NCBI RefSeq assembly: GCF_029893635.1
Contig: NZ_JARXYR010000002.1
Span: forward strand, 558,001 to 622,000
Length of the DNA: 64,000 nucleotides
DNA from: Variovorax sp. TBS-050B
GTDB lineage: Bacteria > Pseudomonadota > Gammaproteobacteria > Burkholderiales > Burkholderiaceae_C
Direction of reading: 5' to 3'
In this document: positions 1 through 9,048 of the stretch, one piece after another
How positions within the stretch are numbered: position 1 is the stretch's first letter
Layout: every line of letters starts with the position of its first letter
Notes under the pieces: generated by a model
What the model was told of the DNA's origin: nothing
Databases searched by the model: none
Seen by the model: only the letters and a program-made list of their open reading frames with translations
Position numbers and translations under genes: made by a program

Positions 1-249
1 GCGCCGCCCGTAGCCCGCGAAGAAGATCGCGTTGATGAGCTCGGACTTGCCGCGCGAGAACTCCGCCACGAAGGCCACCATCACCTTGCTGGTGCGAATT
101 TGCAGTTCGAGCCCGCGCAGGCGCTCGGCCACGGCCTGGTCGAGCAGCTCGTTCTCGTTCAACCAGCGGGACAGCCACTGAAGGCGATGCGCGAAATTGC
201 TCCGCCAGGCGCCGTGCTGGTCGAGTTGTTGGTTGAAAGAGCGGCTCAA
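1..249 (-). CDS. Dynamin-family GTPase, N-terminal part (runs off the window)
   Basis: The leftward reading frame has 83 codons and no stop before the window edge. Near the edge it carries AEFSRGKSELINAIFF, a close match to the P-loop of bacterial dynamin-like GTPases (usually GEFSRGKST). About 60 residues of hydrophilic, helix-prone sequence precede it. The frame is closed upstream by a TAA at 271-273 and has no ATG, so the start is most likely the TTG at 247-249; no good Shine-Dalgarno is visible. Membrane-remodelling or GTPase function is inferred from the family only, because most of the protein lies outside the window. The gene follows mutM on the same strand after an 88-base gap. Confidence 0.72.
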   Translation of the reverse strand, partial: MSRSFNQQLDQHGAWRSNFAHRLQWLSRWLNENELLDQAVAERLRGLELQIRTSKVMVAFVAEFSRGKSELINAIFFAGYGRR

Positions 250-337
250 GGGAAAAATGTAAAAATTTATTTACAAATATAGCATCGCGGGTTCCGAAGC
301 GCCGCCCGCAGGGTCTTGCGGCGGCGCCGCCCGGACC

Positions 338-1150
338 CTATTTCTGGCACTTCGGACAATAGTAAGTGGAACGCTGCCCTTGGCGCAGTTGCCTGATCGG
401 CGTTGCGCAAACCCGACAGGGTTCGCCGGCCCGGCCGTAGACCGTGGCTTCGAGCTGGAAGTAGCCGTTCTGCCCGTCCACGTTGGAGAAGTCGCGCAGC
501 GTGCTGCCGCCCTTGTCGACCGCGCGCGCGAGGATCTCGCGGACCGCCGCATGAAGCCGGGCCGCCCTCGCCCGGCTGATGCGCGCCGCCGACAAGGTCG
601 GGCGGATGCCGGCCTGGAACAGCGCTTCGGAGGCATAGATGTTGCCCACGCCCACCACCACGTCGCCGGCGAGCAGCACCTGCTTCACCGCGGTCCGACG
701 CTTGCGCAGCCCCGCATGGAAGGCATCGAGGTCGAAGCCATCGCCCAGCGGCTCCATGCCGAGGCCGCCGAGCAGCTTGACCGCCCATGGGGCGGCCTCG
801 TCCTCCACGTAGACCACCGCGCCGAAGCGGCGGGGATCGTTGAGCCGCAGCGTGCCGCGGTCCGTGACCAGGTCGAAGTGATCGTGCACCCCCGGCGCAG
901 GCAGCGCCGCGTCGAAGCGCAGGCTGCCCGACATGCCGAGGTGCAGCAGCAGCAGGCCGCGGTCCAGGTCGATCAGCAGGTACTTGCCGCGCCGCCGCAC
1001 CTCGCGCACGCGGCGCCCGACCAGGGCCCCGGGCTCGATCATCAGGGCCCAACGCAAGGGTTTGCCGACGCGCACCGCATCGACGCGCGCACCCGCGATG
1101 CGCTCGGCAAAACCGCGCCGGGTGACTTCGACTTCGGGAAGCTCAGGCAT
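338..1150 (-). CDS. mutM: Formamidopyrimidine-DNA glycosylase (MutM/Fpg)
   Basis: This base-excision repair enzyme removes oxidised purines such as 8-oxoguanine and then nicks the abasic site. The 270-residue product begins MPELPEVEV; the proline after the removed Met is the catalytic nucleophile and the next Glu is also catalytic. The C-terminus has the family zinc finger, CRVC followed by CPKC. The ATG at 1150 is chosen because the frame extends 11 codons upstream but only this start exposes Pro2. It is divergent from the TPR gene at 1222 with about 70 bases between them, so the two probably share a promoter region. The length is normal for the family. Confidence 0.97.
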   Translation of the reverse strand: MPELPEVEVTRRGFAERIAGARVDAVRVGKPLRWALMIEPGALVGRRVREVRRRGKYLLIDLDRGLLLLHLGMSGSLRFDAALPAPGVHDHFDLVTDRGTLRLNDPRRFGAVVYVEDEAAPWAVKLLGGLGMEPLGDGFDLDAFHAGLRKRRTAVKQVLLAGDVVVGVGNIYASEALFQAGIRPTLSAARISRARAARLHAAVREILARAVDKGGSTLRDFSNVDGQNGYFQLEATVYGRAGEPCRVCATPIRQLRQGQRSTYYCPKCQK

Positions 1151-1221
1151 GCAAGGACAAACTCCGGCGGCGCGAAGCCCCACGACGGGGCCCGTTCAAA
1201 GGCTTGGATTATTATGGTTCG

Positions 1222-3081
1222 ATGATTCCATCGCTCCGCCGACACCGCCTCGCGGCGGCCGCGTCTCTCGCCCTGCTGGCCTGTGCCGTGCAGGCGCAAA
1301 GCTCCGATCCCGCGGCACCTCAGAGCCCGGCACCCGTCATCGAGCGACCCGCGCCTTCGCGCACCTCGCCGGCCCGTCCCGGCACCCGGCCCTCGCCGTC
1401 GCCGACCGCAGCCAAGGCGGCCGCGGAACCCGCGGTGGCGCAGCCGTCCGCACTGACTGCCGAACTGTTCTACGAGATCCTCATGGGCGAGATGACCGCG
1501 CGCGGCGGCGATCCGGGCTCGGGCTACGCGCTGGTGCTCGACGCGGCCCGCCGGCTGCGCGACGGCAGGCTGTTCCAGCGCGCGGTGGAGATCGCCCTTC
1601 AATCGCGCTCGGGCGATGCGGCGCTCGCGGCCGCGCGCGCCTGGCAGGAAACGCTGCCCAATTCGCGCGATGCACGCCGCATCGAACTGCAGATCCTGAT
1701 CGCGCTCAACCGCATCGGCGACACCGTCGAGCCGCTGCGTGCGGAGATCGCCGCCACCTCCCAGGTCGAGCGGCCGCTGCTGATGGCGGTGATCGTGCGC
1801 AACTATGGGCGCGCGCCGGACAAGAAGCTGGCCGCCTCGGTGGTGGAGCAGGCGCTGGCGGACGATCTCAAGAACCCCGCGACCGGCGGCCTCGCATGGG
1901 CCACGGTCGGCCGGCTGCGCCTGAACGCCGGCGATACCTCGGGCGCGCTCGACGCCGCGTTCAAGGGCCAGCAGATCGATCCCGCCTCGGACGCGCCGGC
2001 CGCGCTGGCGCTCGAGATGATCGATCCCGGCCAGCCGCTGGCGGAGCCGATCGTCACGCGCCACCTCGCGGGCAACCCCAAGGCGTCGCCCGACCTGCGT
2101 GTCGCCTATGCGCGCGTGCTGGTCGAGAACCGCCGCTACACCGATGCCGCCGCGCAGCTGCAGGCGCTCACCACCGCGCGCCCCGAACTGGCCGAGCCCT
2201 GGCTGCTGCTCGGCAGCCTGCAGGCGCAGGCGCGGCAGGACGCGGCCGCCGAAACCTCGCTCAAGCGCTACATCGACCTGGCGGCGAACCAGAAGGATGC
2301 CGACGACCGCCAGCGCGGCACGACGCAGGCCTACCTGGTGCTCTCGCAGCTCGCCGAGCGGCGCAAGGACTTCACCGCCGCCGAGCGCTGGCTCGCGCGC
2401 ATCGACAGCACCGAGGACCTCGCCGCCGCCCAGACCCGCCGCGCGGGCCTGCTCGCGCGCCAGGGCAAGCTGCCGCAGGCGCGCGAACTCGTGCGCAGCC
2501 TGCCGGAGCGCAATGCCGAGGAGAAGAAGCGCAAGTTCCTGGCCGAGGTGCAGCTGCTGCGCGACGCCAAGCAGTACCAGGCGGCCTACGACATGCTCGC
2601 CCAGGCCGCGGCCGCCGCGCCGGACGACAGCGACCTCGTCTACGACCAGGCCATGGTGGCCGAGAAGCTCAACCGGCTCGACGAGATGGAGCGGCTGCTG
2701 CGCCGCCTGATCGAGCTCAAGCCCGACAACCAGAACGCCTACAACGCGCTGGGCTACTCGTTCGCCGATCGCAAGATCCGGCTCGACGAGGCGCGCACGC
2801 TGATCCAGAAGGCGGTGCAGCTCGCGCCCGAGGATCCGTTCATTGCCGACAGCCTCGGCTGGGTCGAGTTCCGCCTCGGCAACACGAACGAGGCGCTGCG
2901 CATCCTCGAGGCGGCCTACAAGAGCCGGCCCGATCCGGAGATCGGCGCGCATTTCGGCGAAGTGCTGTGGACGGCCGGCCAGAAGGAACGCGCCGTCACG
3001 ATCTGGAAAGAAGCCCTGCTGTCCGACGCCGAGAACGAGACGCTGCAGGAAACGCTCAAACGGCTGCGGGTCAAGCCGTGA
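1222..3081 (+). CDS. Exported tetratricopeptide-repeat protein
   Basis: The 619-residue protein starts with a typical signal peptide: MIPSLRRHR, then an Ala/Leu-rich core ending AVQAQ. A Pro/Ala-rich linker to about residue 70 follows. The rest is helical with degenerate TPR units; the clearest lie in the last 150 residues (NAYNALGYSFADRKIRLDEA, then DSLGWVEFRLGNTNEALRIL). The ATG at 1222 gives the signal peptide; an in-frame TTG at 1204 would only add six residues. Its stop codon overlaps the GTG of lolB, so the two are translationally coupled. In related genomes this gene sits beside lolB and ispE; an envelope scaffold role is inferred and no enzyme motif is seen. Confidence 0.9.
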   Translation: MIPSLRRHRLAAAASLALLACAVQAQSSDPAAPQSPAPVIERPAPSRTSPARPGTRPSPSPTAAKAAAEPAVAQPSALTAELFYEILMGEMTARGGDPGSGYALVLDAARRLRDGRLFQRAVEIALQSRSGDAALAAARAWQETLPNSRDARRIELQILIALNRIGDTVEPLRAEIAATSQVERPLLMAVIVRNYGRAPDKKLAASVVEQALADDLKNPATGGLAWATVGRLRLNAGDTSGALDAAFKGQQIDPASDAPAALALEMIDPGQPLAEPIVTRHLAGNPKASPDLRVAYARVLVENRRYTDAAAQLQALTTARPELAEPWLLLGSLQAQARQDAAAETSLKRYIDLAANQKDADDRQRGTTQAYLVLSQLAERRKDFTAAERWLARIDSTEDLAAAQTRRAGLLARQGKLPQARELVRSLPERNAEEKKRKFLAEVQLLRDAKQYQAAYDMLAQAAAAAPDDSDLVYDQAMVAEKLNRLDEMERLLRRLIELKPDNQNAYNALGYSFADRKIRLDEARTLIQKAVQLAPEDPFIADSLGWVEFRLGNTNEALRILEAAYKSRPDPEIGAHFGEVLWTAGQKERAVTIWKEALLSDAENETLQETLKRLRVKP

Positions 3082-3593
3082 CGACGATCGACGACCGCCG
3101 CGGGCGGCGAGGCATCCTGGCGGCGGGCGGCGCGGCGCTGCTGCTGCTGGCGAGCGGCTGCGCGCAGTTGCCGGCCGGCGCGCGGCCGGAAGGCTCCGCC
3201 GCATGGAGCGGGCGCATGTCGCTGCGCATCGACAGCCAGCCGGTCCAGACCTTCTCGGCCCTGTTCGAGCTGCGCGGCTCGCCCGAGGCCGGCGAGCTTT
3301 CGCTCACCAGCCCCATCGGCAGCACGCTGGCCCAGCTGCATTGGGCGCCCGGCGAGGCCCTGCTCAAGAACGGCAGCGAGGTGCGCCGCTTCGACTCGGT
3401 CGATGCGCTGATCGAGGCCGCGACGGGTGCGGCCATCCCGGTGGCCGCCCTGTTCGGCTGGCTTGCGGGTCGCAACGATCCGGTGCCGGGCTGGCGCCCC
3501 GACCTCGGCCAGGTCGCGAGCGGCCGGCTGCAGGCCACGCGCGAAGCACCGAGCCCCACGGCCGACCTGCGCATCGTGTTCGAGCGGTCATGA
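3078..3593 (+). CDS. lolB: Outer-membrane lipoprotein insertion protein LolB
   Basis: LolB is the outer-membrane receptor that accepts lipoproteins from the periplasmic carrier LolA and inserts them into the membrane. The 171-residue product has an Arg-rich N-terminus, a hydrophobic run and the lipobox LLASGC, with Cys28 as the lipidation site. The mature part keeps the LolB pattern WSGRMSLRI, then LTSPIGSTLAQLHW and ALFGWLAG. The start is GTG at 3078, overlapping the TGA of the TPR gene (GTGA). Its own stop overlaps the ispE ATG (ATGA). The tight coupling suggests a single TPR-lolB-ispE transcript. Confidence 0.94.
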   Translation: MTTIDDRRGRRGILAAGGAALLLLASGCAQLPAGARPEGSAAWSGRMSLRIDSQPVQTFSALFELRGSPEAGELSLTSPIGSTLAQLHWAPGEALLKNGSEVRRFDSVDALIEAATGAAIPVAALFGWLAGRNDPVPGWRPDLGQVASGRLQATREAPSPTADLRIVFERS

Positions 3594-4471
3594 AGGCGAT
3601 CTACGACCTTCCCGCCCCGGCCAAGCTCAACCTCTTCCTGCACATCACCGGCCGGCGCGAGGACGGCTACCACCTGCTGCAGTCGGTGTTCATGCTGATC
3701 GACTGGTGCGACACCCTGCACGTCGAACTGCGCCGCGACGGCCAGCTCAGCCGCGAAGACCTGACCACCGAACTCCCGCCCGACGACCTGGTACTGCGCG
3801 CCGCCCGCGCGCTGCAGGCGCATGCGGCGCCGGGCCAGGGCGCCCACATCGGGGTCGCCAAGCACGTGCCGGCGCAGGCCGGCATGGGCGGCGGCTCCTC
3901 GGACGCCGCCACCTGCCTGCTGGCGCTGAACCGCCTCTGGCAGCTGGACCTGCCGCTGTCGCGCCTGGCCGAGATCGGCCTCGGCCTGGGCGCGGACGTG
4001 CCCTTCTTCCTCGGCGGACGCAACGCCTGGGTCGAGGGGATCGGCGAGAAGATCCGGCCGGTTTCGGTGCCGCCGGCGCGCTTCGCGGTGGTCAAGCCGC
4101 CCGAGGGAATCGACACCCGTTCAATTTTTTCTTCACCGGAGCTTCAACGCGCCACTCCTGTTGCTATAATCTCGGGCTTTGCTGCAGATAGCGAACAGCT
4201 TGAAGCTCCACACCTCGGCGACGGGGTCTACAGCTTCGGCCACAACGACCTGCAGCCGGTTGCCCAGCGGCTCTGTCCCGCGGTCACCGATGCCATCGAA
4301 TGGCTCGGCGCCCAAGGACTGCAGGCCCGGATGACCGGCTCCGGAAGTTCGGTGTTCGCGAAGATGCCGCAAGCGCCGCACGAAGCGCAACTCGCCGAGG
4401 CCCCCGCGGGCTGGCAGGTTCGTCAATGCAGCAATCTGGCCGTTCATCCACTTCGGGGGTGGGCGACCTGA
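3590..4471 (+). CDS. ispE: 4-diphosphocytidyl-2-C-methyl-D-erythritol kinase (IspE)
   Basis: IspE phosphorylates CDP-methylerythritol in the non-mevalonate isoprenoid pathway. The 293-residue protein has the GHMP-kinase N-terminal PAPAKLNLFLHI and the ATP loop PAQAGMGGGSSDAA. A late glycine-rich motif, MTGSGSSVFAKM, completes the fold. Between SIFSSPELQ and FGHNDLQ lies a segment of about 25 residues coded by unusually AT-rich DNA (about 4118-4200), and a consensus sigma70 promoter is embedded there. Against the family as I remember it, this segment seems roughly a dozen residues longer than usual. The start overlaps the lolB stop. Confidence 0.96.
   Translation: MKAIYDLPAPAKLNLFLHITGRREDGYHLLQSVFMLIDWCDTLHVELRRDGQLSREDLTTELPPDDLVLRAARALQAHAAPGQGAHIGVAKHVPAQAGMGGGSSDAATCLLALNRLWQLDLPLSRLAEIGLGLGADVPFFLGGRNAWVEGIGEKIRPVSVPPARFAVVKPPEGIDTRSIFSSPELQRATPVAIISGFAADSEQLEAPHLGDGVYSFGHNDLQPVAQRLCPAVTDAIEWLGAQGLQARMTGSGSSVFAKMPQAPHEAQLAEAPAGWQVRQCSNLAVHPLRGWAT
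4143..4170 (+). promoter_or_regulatory. Consensus sigma70-type promoter inside ispE, probably for tRNA-Gln/prs
   Basis: TTCAAC at 4143-4148 and a perfect TATAAT at 4165-4170 are separated by 16 bases. The TATAAT is followed by CTCGGGC, the GC-rich discriminator typical of stable-RNA promoters. It lies within the ispE coding region, about 370 bases before the tRNA gene, in a local AT-rich patch that stands out from the GC-rich flanks. GCTAT at 4163-4167 and ATAGC at 4188-4192 also form a short inverted repeat around the predicted start. That it drives tRNA-Gln and prs is inferred from orientation. Confidence 0.6.
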
Positions 4472-4540
4472 AAGATAATCGGATCCTCATCGGTCCGATG
4501 CGACGTATATCGGTGGGTGGCGCAAGCCATCAACCTGTGT

Positions 4541-4617
4541 AGGGGAGTCGCCAAGTTGGTTAAGGCACTGGATTTTGATTCCAGCATGCAAAGGTTCGAA
4601 TCCTTTCTCCCCTGCCA
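4541..4617 (+). tRNA. tRNA-Gln (anticodon UUG)
   Basis: The 77-base cloverleaf includes an encoded CCA. The acceptor strands AGGGGAG and CTCCCCT pair over seven bases, with G as discriminator. The anticodon stem CTGGA/TCCAG encloses the loop TTTTGAT, which puts TTG at positions 34-36. The T arm AAAGG-TTCGAAT-CCTTT is perfect. A terminator hairpin follows 11 bases later. The gene lies between ispE and prs on the same strand. Confidence 0.98.
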
Positions 4618-4628
4618 AATCCTTGAAA

Positions 4629-4655
4629 CTGCGGTCTCACCCACCGCGGCTTTTT
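4629..4655 (+). terminator. Rho-independent terminator after tRNA-Gln
   Basis: The strands CTGCGGT and ACCGCGG form a seven-pair stem with one G-T pair and a seven-base loop. One C and five T residues follow directly. It sits 11 bases past the tRNA CCA end. It may be partial, so that some transcripts read on into prs. Confidence 0.75.
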
Positions 4656-4660
4656 ACAAA

Positions 4661-4731
4661 CTGCGGCCTCATGGCCGCAGTGCTTCTTCTGCAGCCCACC
4701 CGCTGCAATAATCGGCGGCCCACGGGCCGCC
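4661..4731 (+). promoter_or_regulatory. Structured leader region of prs with stacked hairpins
   Basis: Two perfect hairpins lie in the 170 bases before prs: CTGCGGCC-TCAT-GGCCGCAG at 4661-4680, and GGCGGCC-CACG-GGCCGCC at 4714-4731. A weaker GCAGC/GCTGC pair lies between them. The second hairpin has no T tract, so it is not a simple terminator. Together with the terminator at 4629 this leader could give alternative structures controlling prs, but no known riboswitch family is recognised. Confidence 0.4.
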
Positions 4732-4787
4732 ACACTTGAACTCTTTGGTGGCTTCCTCTTAGCCAATCGCACTGCCGGGACGCGCTC

Positions 4788-5759
4788 ATGCAGGCCAATC
4801 ACCCTGATTTCATGGTTTTCACCGGCAATGCCAATCCTGGCCTCGCCGCCGAAATTGCGCACAACCTCGGCACCACGCTCGGTGCCGCGCGCGTGGGCCG
4901 GTTCTCCGACGGTGAAGTCACCGTCGAGATCAACCAGAACGTCCGGGCCCGCGACGTGTTCGTCGTGCAGTCCACCTGCGCGCCGACCAACGAGAACCTG
5001 ATGGAACTGCTGATCATGGTCGATGCGCTCAAGCGCGCCTCGGCCGAGCGGATCAGCGCGGTGATCCCCTACTACGGCTATGCCCGCCAGGACCGCCGCC
5101 CGCGTTCGAGCCGGGTGCCGATCTCGGCCAAGGTGGTGGCCAACCTGCTCGAGACCGTGGGCGTGGAGCGCGTGCTCACGATGGACCTGCACGCCGACCA
5201 GATCCAGGGCTTCTTCGACATTCCGGTCGACAACATCTACGCGTCGCCGGTGCTGCTGTCCGACCTGCGCCAGCGCAACTACGAAGACCTGATCGTGGTC
5301 TCGCCCGACGTTGGCGGCGTGGTGCGCGCGCGTGCGATCGCCAAGCAGCTGAACTGCGACCTCGCGATCATCGACAAGCGCCGCCCGAAGGCGAACGTGA
5401 GCGAAGTGATGAACGTGATCGGCGAGATCGACGGTCGCAACTGCGTGATCATGGACGACATGATCGACACGGCCGGCACGCTGGTCAAAGCGGCCGAGGT
5501 GCTCAAGGAGCGCGGCGCGAAGAGCGTCTACGCCTACTGCACGCACCCGATCTTCTCGGGCCCGGCCATCGAGCGCATCACCCAGTCGGCGCTCGACGAA
5601 GTGGTCGTGACCAACACCATCCCCCTTTCCGACGGCGCACTCGCCTGCGGAAAGATCCGCCAGCTCTCCGTGGCACCGCTGATCGCCGAGACGATCCAGC
5701 GCATTGCCAAGGGCGAGTCGGTGATGAGTTTGTTCTCGGACCAGGACAACCTGTTCTGA
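4788..5759 (+). CDS. prs: Ribose-phosphate pyrophosphokinase (PRPP synthetase)
   Basis: Prs makes phosphoribosyl pyrophosphate from ribose 5-phosphate and ATP, feeding purine, pyrimidine, histidine, tryptophan and NAD synthesis. The 323-residue protein has the expected landmarks: [10 protein letters not shown] at the start, [21 protein letters not shown] in the flexible loop, and the PRPP-binding signature [16 protein letters not shown]. Length and order match bacterial class I enzymes. It is preceded by tRNA-Gln and a hairpin-rich leader and followed after about 90 bases by rplY, an arrangement common in betaproteobacteria. Confidence 0.98.
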   Translation: MQANHPDFMVFTGNANPGLAAEIAHNLGTTLGAARVGRFSDGEVTVEINQNVRARDVFVVQSTCAPTNENLMELLIMVDALKRASAERISAVIPYYGYARQDRRPRSSRVPISAKVVANLLETVGVERVLTMDLHADQIQGFFDIPVDNIYASPVLLSDLRQRNYEDLIVVSPDVGGVVRARAIAKQLNCDLAIIDKRRPKANVSEVMNVIGEIDGRNCVIMDDMIDTAGTLVKAAEVLKERGAKSVYAYCTHPIFSGPAIERITQSALDEVVVTNTIPLSDGALACGKIRQLSVAPLIAETIQRIAKGESVMSLFSDQDNLF

Positions 5760-5852
5760 CCCGAGCAAAAAGCGGGCGCCCTCCACTTCCGGAACGGCGT
5801 CCTTGTTGAACCGGAGTCGCACTGGTCGCGGTGGACTCTCACAGGAGTTGTT

Positions 5853-6509
5853 ATGAAATTCGTCGCTTATGAGCGCGCAAAGCAGGGCACGGGTGCGAGC
5901 CGCCGTCTCCGCGTTTCGGGCAAGACGCCCGGTATCGTCTACGGTGGCGAGGCCCAGCCGCAACTGATCGAAGTCGATCACAACGCGCTGTGGCACGCCC
6001 TCAAGAAGGAAGCGTTCCACTCGTCCGTCCTCGAGATGGAACTCGGCGGCAGCACGACCAAGGTCCTGCTGCGCGACGTGCAATACCACCCGTTCCGCCA
6101 GCTGGTGCAGCACATCGACTTCCAGCGCGTCGATGCCAAGACCCGCCTGCACATGAAGGTGCCGCTCCACTACAAGGGCGAAGAAGAGTCGGATGCCGTC
6201 AAGCTCGACCACAACCTCGTGACCCACGTCATGACCGAGCTCGAAGTCAGCTGCCTGCCCACGGACCTGCCCGAGTTCATCGAGGTGGATCTGTCCAACC
6301 TGAAGAAGCAGGCCACCCTGCACGTCAGCGACATCAAGCTGCCCAAGGGCGTGAAGTTCGTGAGCCACGGCAAGCTGAACCCGGTGATCGTGTCGGCCGT
6401 GCCGCCGCTGGTGTCGGAAGAGCCGGCGCCCGCCGCTGAAGGCGCAGCACCTGCCGAAGGCGCCGCCGGTGCCAAGCCCGCTGCCAAGGCTGCGAAGGGC
6501 AAGAAGTAA
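5853..6509 (+). CDS. rplY: 50S ribosomal protein L25 (general stress form, CTC type)
   Basis: L25 binds 5S rRNA in the large ribosomal subunit. At 218 residues this is the long CTC/TL5 form, with an N-terminal 5S-binding beta domain (about 1-95), a C-terminal beta domain and a low-complexity tail rich in Ala, Pro, Gly and Lys. A strong ribosome-binding site (AGGAG, seven bases before the ATG) supports the start. It lies between prs and pth, the usual order in the group, and a clear terminator follows. Confidence 0.97.
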   Translation: MKFVAYERAKQGTGASRRLRVSGKTPGIVYGGEAQPQLIEVDHNALWHALKKEAFHSSVLEMELGGSTTKVLLRDVQYHPFRQLVQHIDFQRVDAKTRLHMKVPLHYKGEEESDAVKLDHNLVTHVMTELEVSCLPTDLPEFIEVDLSNLKKQATLHVSDIKLPKGVKFVSHGKLNPVIVSAVPPLVSEEPAPAAEGAAPAEGAAGAKPAAKAAKGKK

Positions 6510-6528
6510 TTCTTCTCGCATCCCTGCC

Positions 6529-6554
6529 AAAGGCCCGCCTCGCGCGGGCCTTTT
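6529..6554 (+). terminator. Rho-independent terminator after rplY
   Basis: GGCCCGC at 6532-6538 pairs with GCGGGCC at 6544-6550 around a five-base loop. Three A residues precede the stem and TTTT follows it. It lies 20 bases after the rplY stop and 30 bases before the pth start. Confidence 0.85.
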
Positions 6555-6582
6555 GCTTTGGGGCGGCGGGATAATTCACCGC

Positions 6583-7215
6583 ATGATCAAGCTGTTTGTC
6601 GGCCTGGGCAACCCGGGCCCCGAGTACGAAGCCACACGGCACAACGCCGGCTTCTGGTGGATCGATGCCCTCGCACGCGACTGGAAGCTCCATCTCGTGC
6701 CGGAGCGCAGCTATCACGGCCTCGCGGCGCGCGCGAACATCAATGGCCAGAGCGTCTGGCTGCTGGAGCCGCAGACCTTCATGAACCTCTCGGGCAAGTC
6801 GGTGGCCGCGCTCGCGCGCTTCTTCAAGATCGCGCCCGACGAGATCCTCGTGGTGCACGACGAACTCGACGTCGTCCCCGGCCAGGCCAAGCTCAAGTTC
6901 GGCGGCAGCCACGCGGGGCACAACGGGCTGCGCGACATCCACGCGCAGCTCGGCACCGGGGACTACTGGCGCCTGCGCCTGGGCATCGGACATCCGGGCG
7001 TCAAGTCCGAGGTGGTCAACTGGGTGCTGCGCAAGCCGCTGAAGGAGCACCGCGACGCGATCGAGGACGCCATCGTGCGCACGCTGCATGCCGCGCCCGC
7101 GCTCGTGGCCGGCGAGATGGAGAAGGCCACCCTGCTGATCCACACGAGCAAACCGCCACGGCCCAAACCGCCGCGGCGCGAGCCCGGCGAAGGAGGCGCG
7201 CCCGCCGCCACCTAA
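6583..7215 (+). CDS. pth: Peptidyl-tRNA hydrolase
   Basis: Pth releases peptides from tRNAs that drop off the ribosome, which recycles tRNA. The 210-residue protein begins [20 protein letters not shown] with the conserved Asn10 and catalytic His20. It also has [19 protein letters not shown] and [11 protein letters not shown], all diagnostic of the family. The tail is basic and Pro-rich. The ATG at 6583 is preferred over an in-frame ATG 38 codons upstream because the family starts at this Met and the upstream part overlaps the rplY terminator. Confidence 0.98.
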   Translation: MIKLFVGLGNPGPEYEATRHNAGFWWIDALARDWKLHLVPERSYHGLAARANINGQSVWLLEPQTFMNLSGKSVAALARFFKIAPDEILVVHDELDVVPGQAKLKFGGSHAGHNGLRDIHAQLGTGDYWRLRLGIGHPGVKSEVVNWVLRKPLKEHRDAIEDAIVRTLHAAPALVAGEMEKATLLIHTSKPPRPKPPRREPGEGGAPAAT

Positions 7216-7264
7216 CGAGCCGGCCCCTCGAGCGGGCAGAGAAGAAAGAAAAAGGGAGAGAAAA

Positions 7265-8041
<777 letters not shown>

Positions 8042-8097
8042 TTATCGCGGACGAGGCACGCTTGTTGCTGGAGTCGGGTTATGCTGCGCCCCGCCCC

Positions 8098-9048
8098 ATG
8101 AGTCTGTTCATCCTCAAGCGCCTCGCCACGCTGATCGGCACGCTGATCGGCGCCTCGGTCATCGTATTCCTCGTCCTGGAGATCCTGCCCGGCAACGCGG
8201 CGCAGCTGCTCATGGGGCCCGATGCCGCGCCCGAAGCGGTGGCCGCGCTGGCCGCCAAGCTCGGCCTCGACCAGCCCGCCTGGACCCGCTACTGGCACTG
8301 GATTGCCGGCCTGCTGACCGGCAACCTCGGCGACAGCTACGCCTACAGCACCCCGGTGCTCGACCTGATCCTCGAAAGGCTCGCGCTCACCATCCCGCTC
8401 GCGATGCTCGCGATGGCCTTCACCACCGTGCTTGCGCTCTTCGTCGGCGTCACGGCCGCGGCGCGGCACAACAAGCTCGGCGACGTGGGCCTGATGGGAC
8501 TCACGCAGGTCGGCATCGCCATCCCGAACTTCTGGTTCGCGATCCTGCTGATCCTCGTGTTCTCGGTCCAGCTGCAGTGGTTCTCGGCCGGCGGCTTCGA
8601 GGGCTGGGGCGAAGGCGTGTTCGCGGGCATCAAGTCGCTGCTGCTGCCGGCGCTTTCCCTGGCCGTGGTGCAGGCCGCGATCCTCGCGCGCATCACGCGC
8701 TCGGCCGTGCTCGAGGTGATGCGCGAGGACTTCGTCCGCACCGCGCGCGCCAAGGGCGTATCCCAGCGTGCCGCGCTCTGGACGCACGTGCTGCGCAACG
8801 CGCTGATCCCGGTCGTCACCGTCATGGGCATGCAGTTTGCCGAGCTGCTGGCCGGCACCATCGTGATCGAGAAGGTGTTCTACCTGCCCGGCCTGGGCCG
8901 GCTGATCTTCGAGGCCATCGGCAACCGGGACCTGATCGTGGTGCGCAACTGCGTGATGCTGCTCGCGGCCATGGTCGTCATCGTGAACTTCGTGGTCGAC
9001 GTGCTCTATGCCGTGATCGACCCGCGCATCAAGGCGAGCGACATATGA
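8098..9048 (+). CDS. Peptide-type ABC transporter permease (DppB-like)
   Basis: This inner-membrane permease has 316 residues and about six transmembrane segments. It keeps the DppB pattern: MSLFILKRLATLIGTLIG at the N-terminus, and the cytoplasmic EAA loop, DFVRTARAKGVSQRAALWTHVLRNALIP, near residue 220. It is the first gene of a tightly packed set (permease, permease, ATPase, ATPase, binding protein, amidase). Its stop overlaps the start of the second permease. The ATG at 8098 matches the family start. The substrate is inferred to be a peptide or amide, from the family and the amidase neighbour. Confidence 0.93.
   Translation: MSLFILKRLATLIGTLIGASVIVFLVLEILPGNAAQLLMGPDAAPEAVAALAAKLGLDQPAWTRYWHWIAGLLTGNLGDSYAYSTPVLDLILERLALTIPLAMLAMAFTTVLALFVGVTAAARHNKLGDVGLMGLTQVGIAIPNFWFAILLILVFSVQLQWFSAGGFEGWGEGVFAGIKSLLLPALSLAVVQAAILARITRSAVLEVMREDFVRTARAKGVSQRAALWTHVLRNALIPVVTVMGMQFAELLAGTIVIEKVFYLPGLGRLIFEAIGNRDLIVVRNCVMLLAAMVVIVNFVVDVLYAVIDPRIKASDI

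Noticed and set aside
300..327. GCGCCGCC/GGCGGCGC inverted repeat after mutM
   Set aside because: No T tract follows in the mutM direction, so a terminator call is not supported; it may be chance in GC-rich DNA.
1042..3204. Leftward frame of 720 codons opposite the TPR gene
   Set aside because: Low-complexity Arg/Ala/Gly/Leu antisense translation with no domain; the rightward TPR protein has a signal peptide and repeats.
4560..6530. Leftward open frame of 656 codons across prs and rplY
   Set aside because: It is antisense to two certain genes and its translation has no recognisable motif; high-GC codon use keeps shadow frames open.
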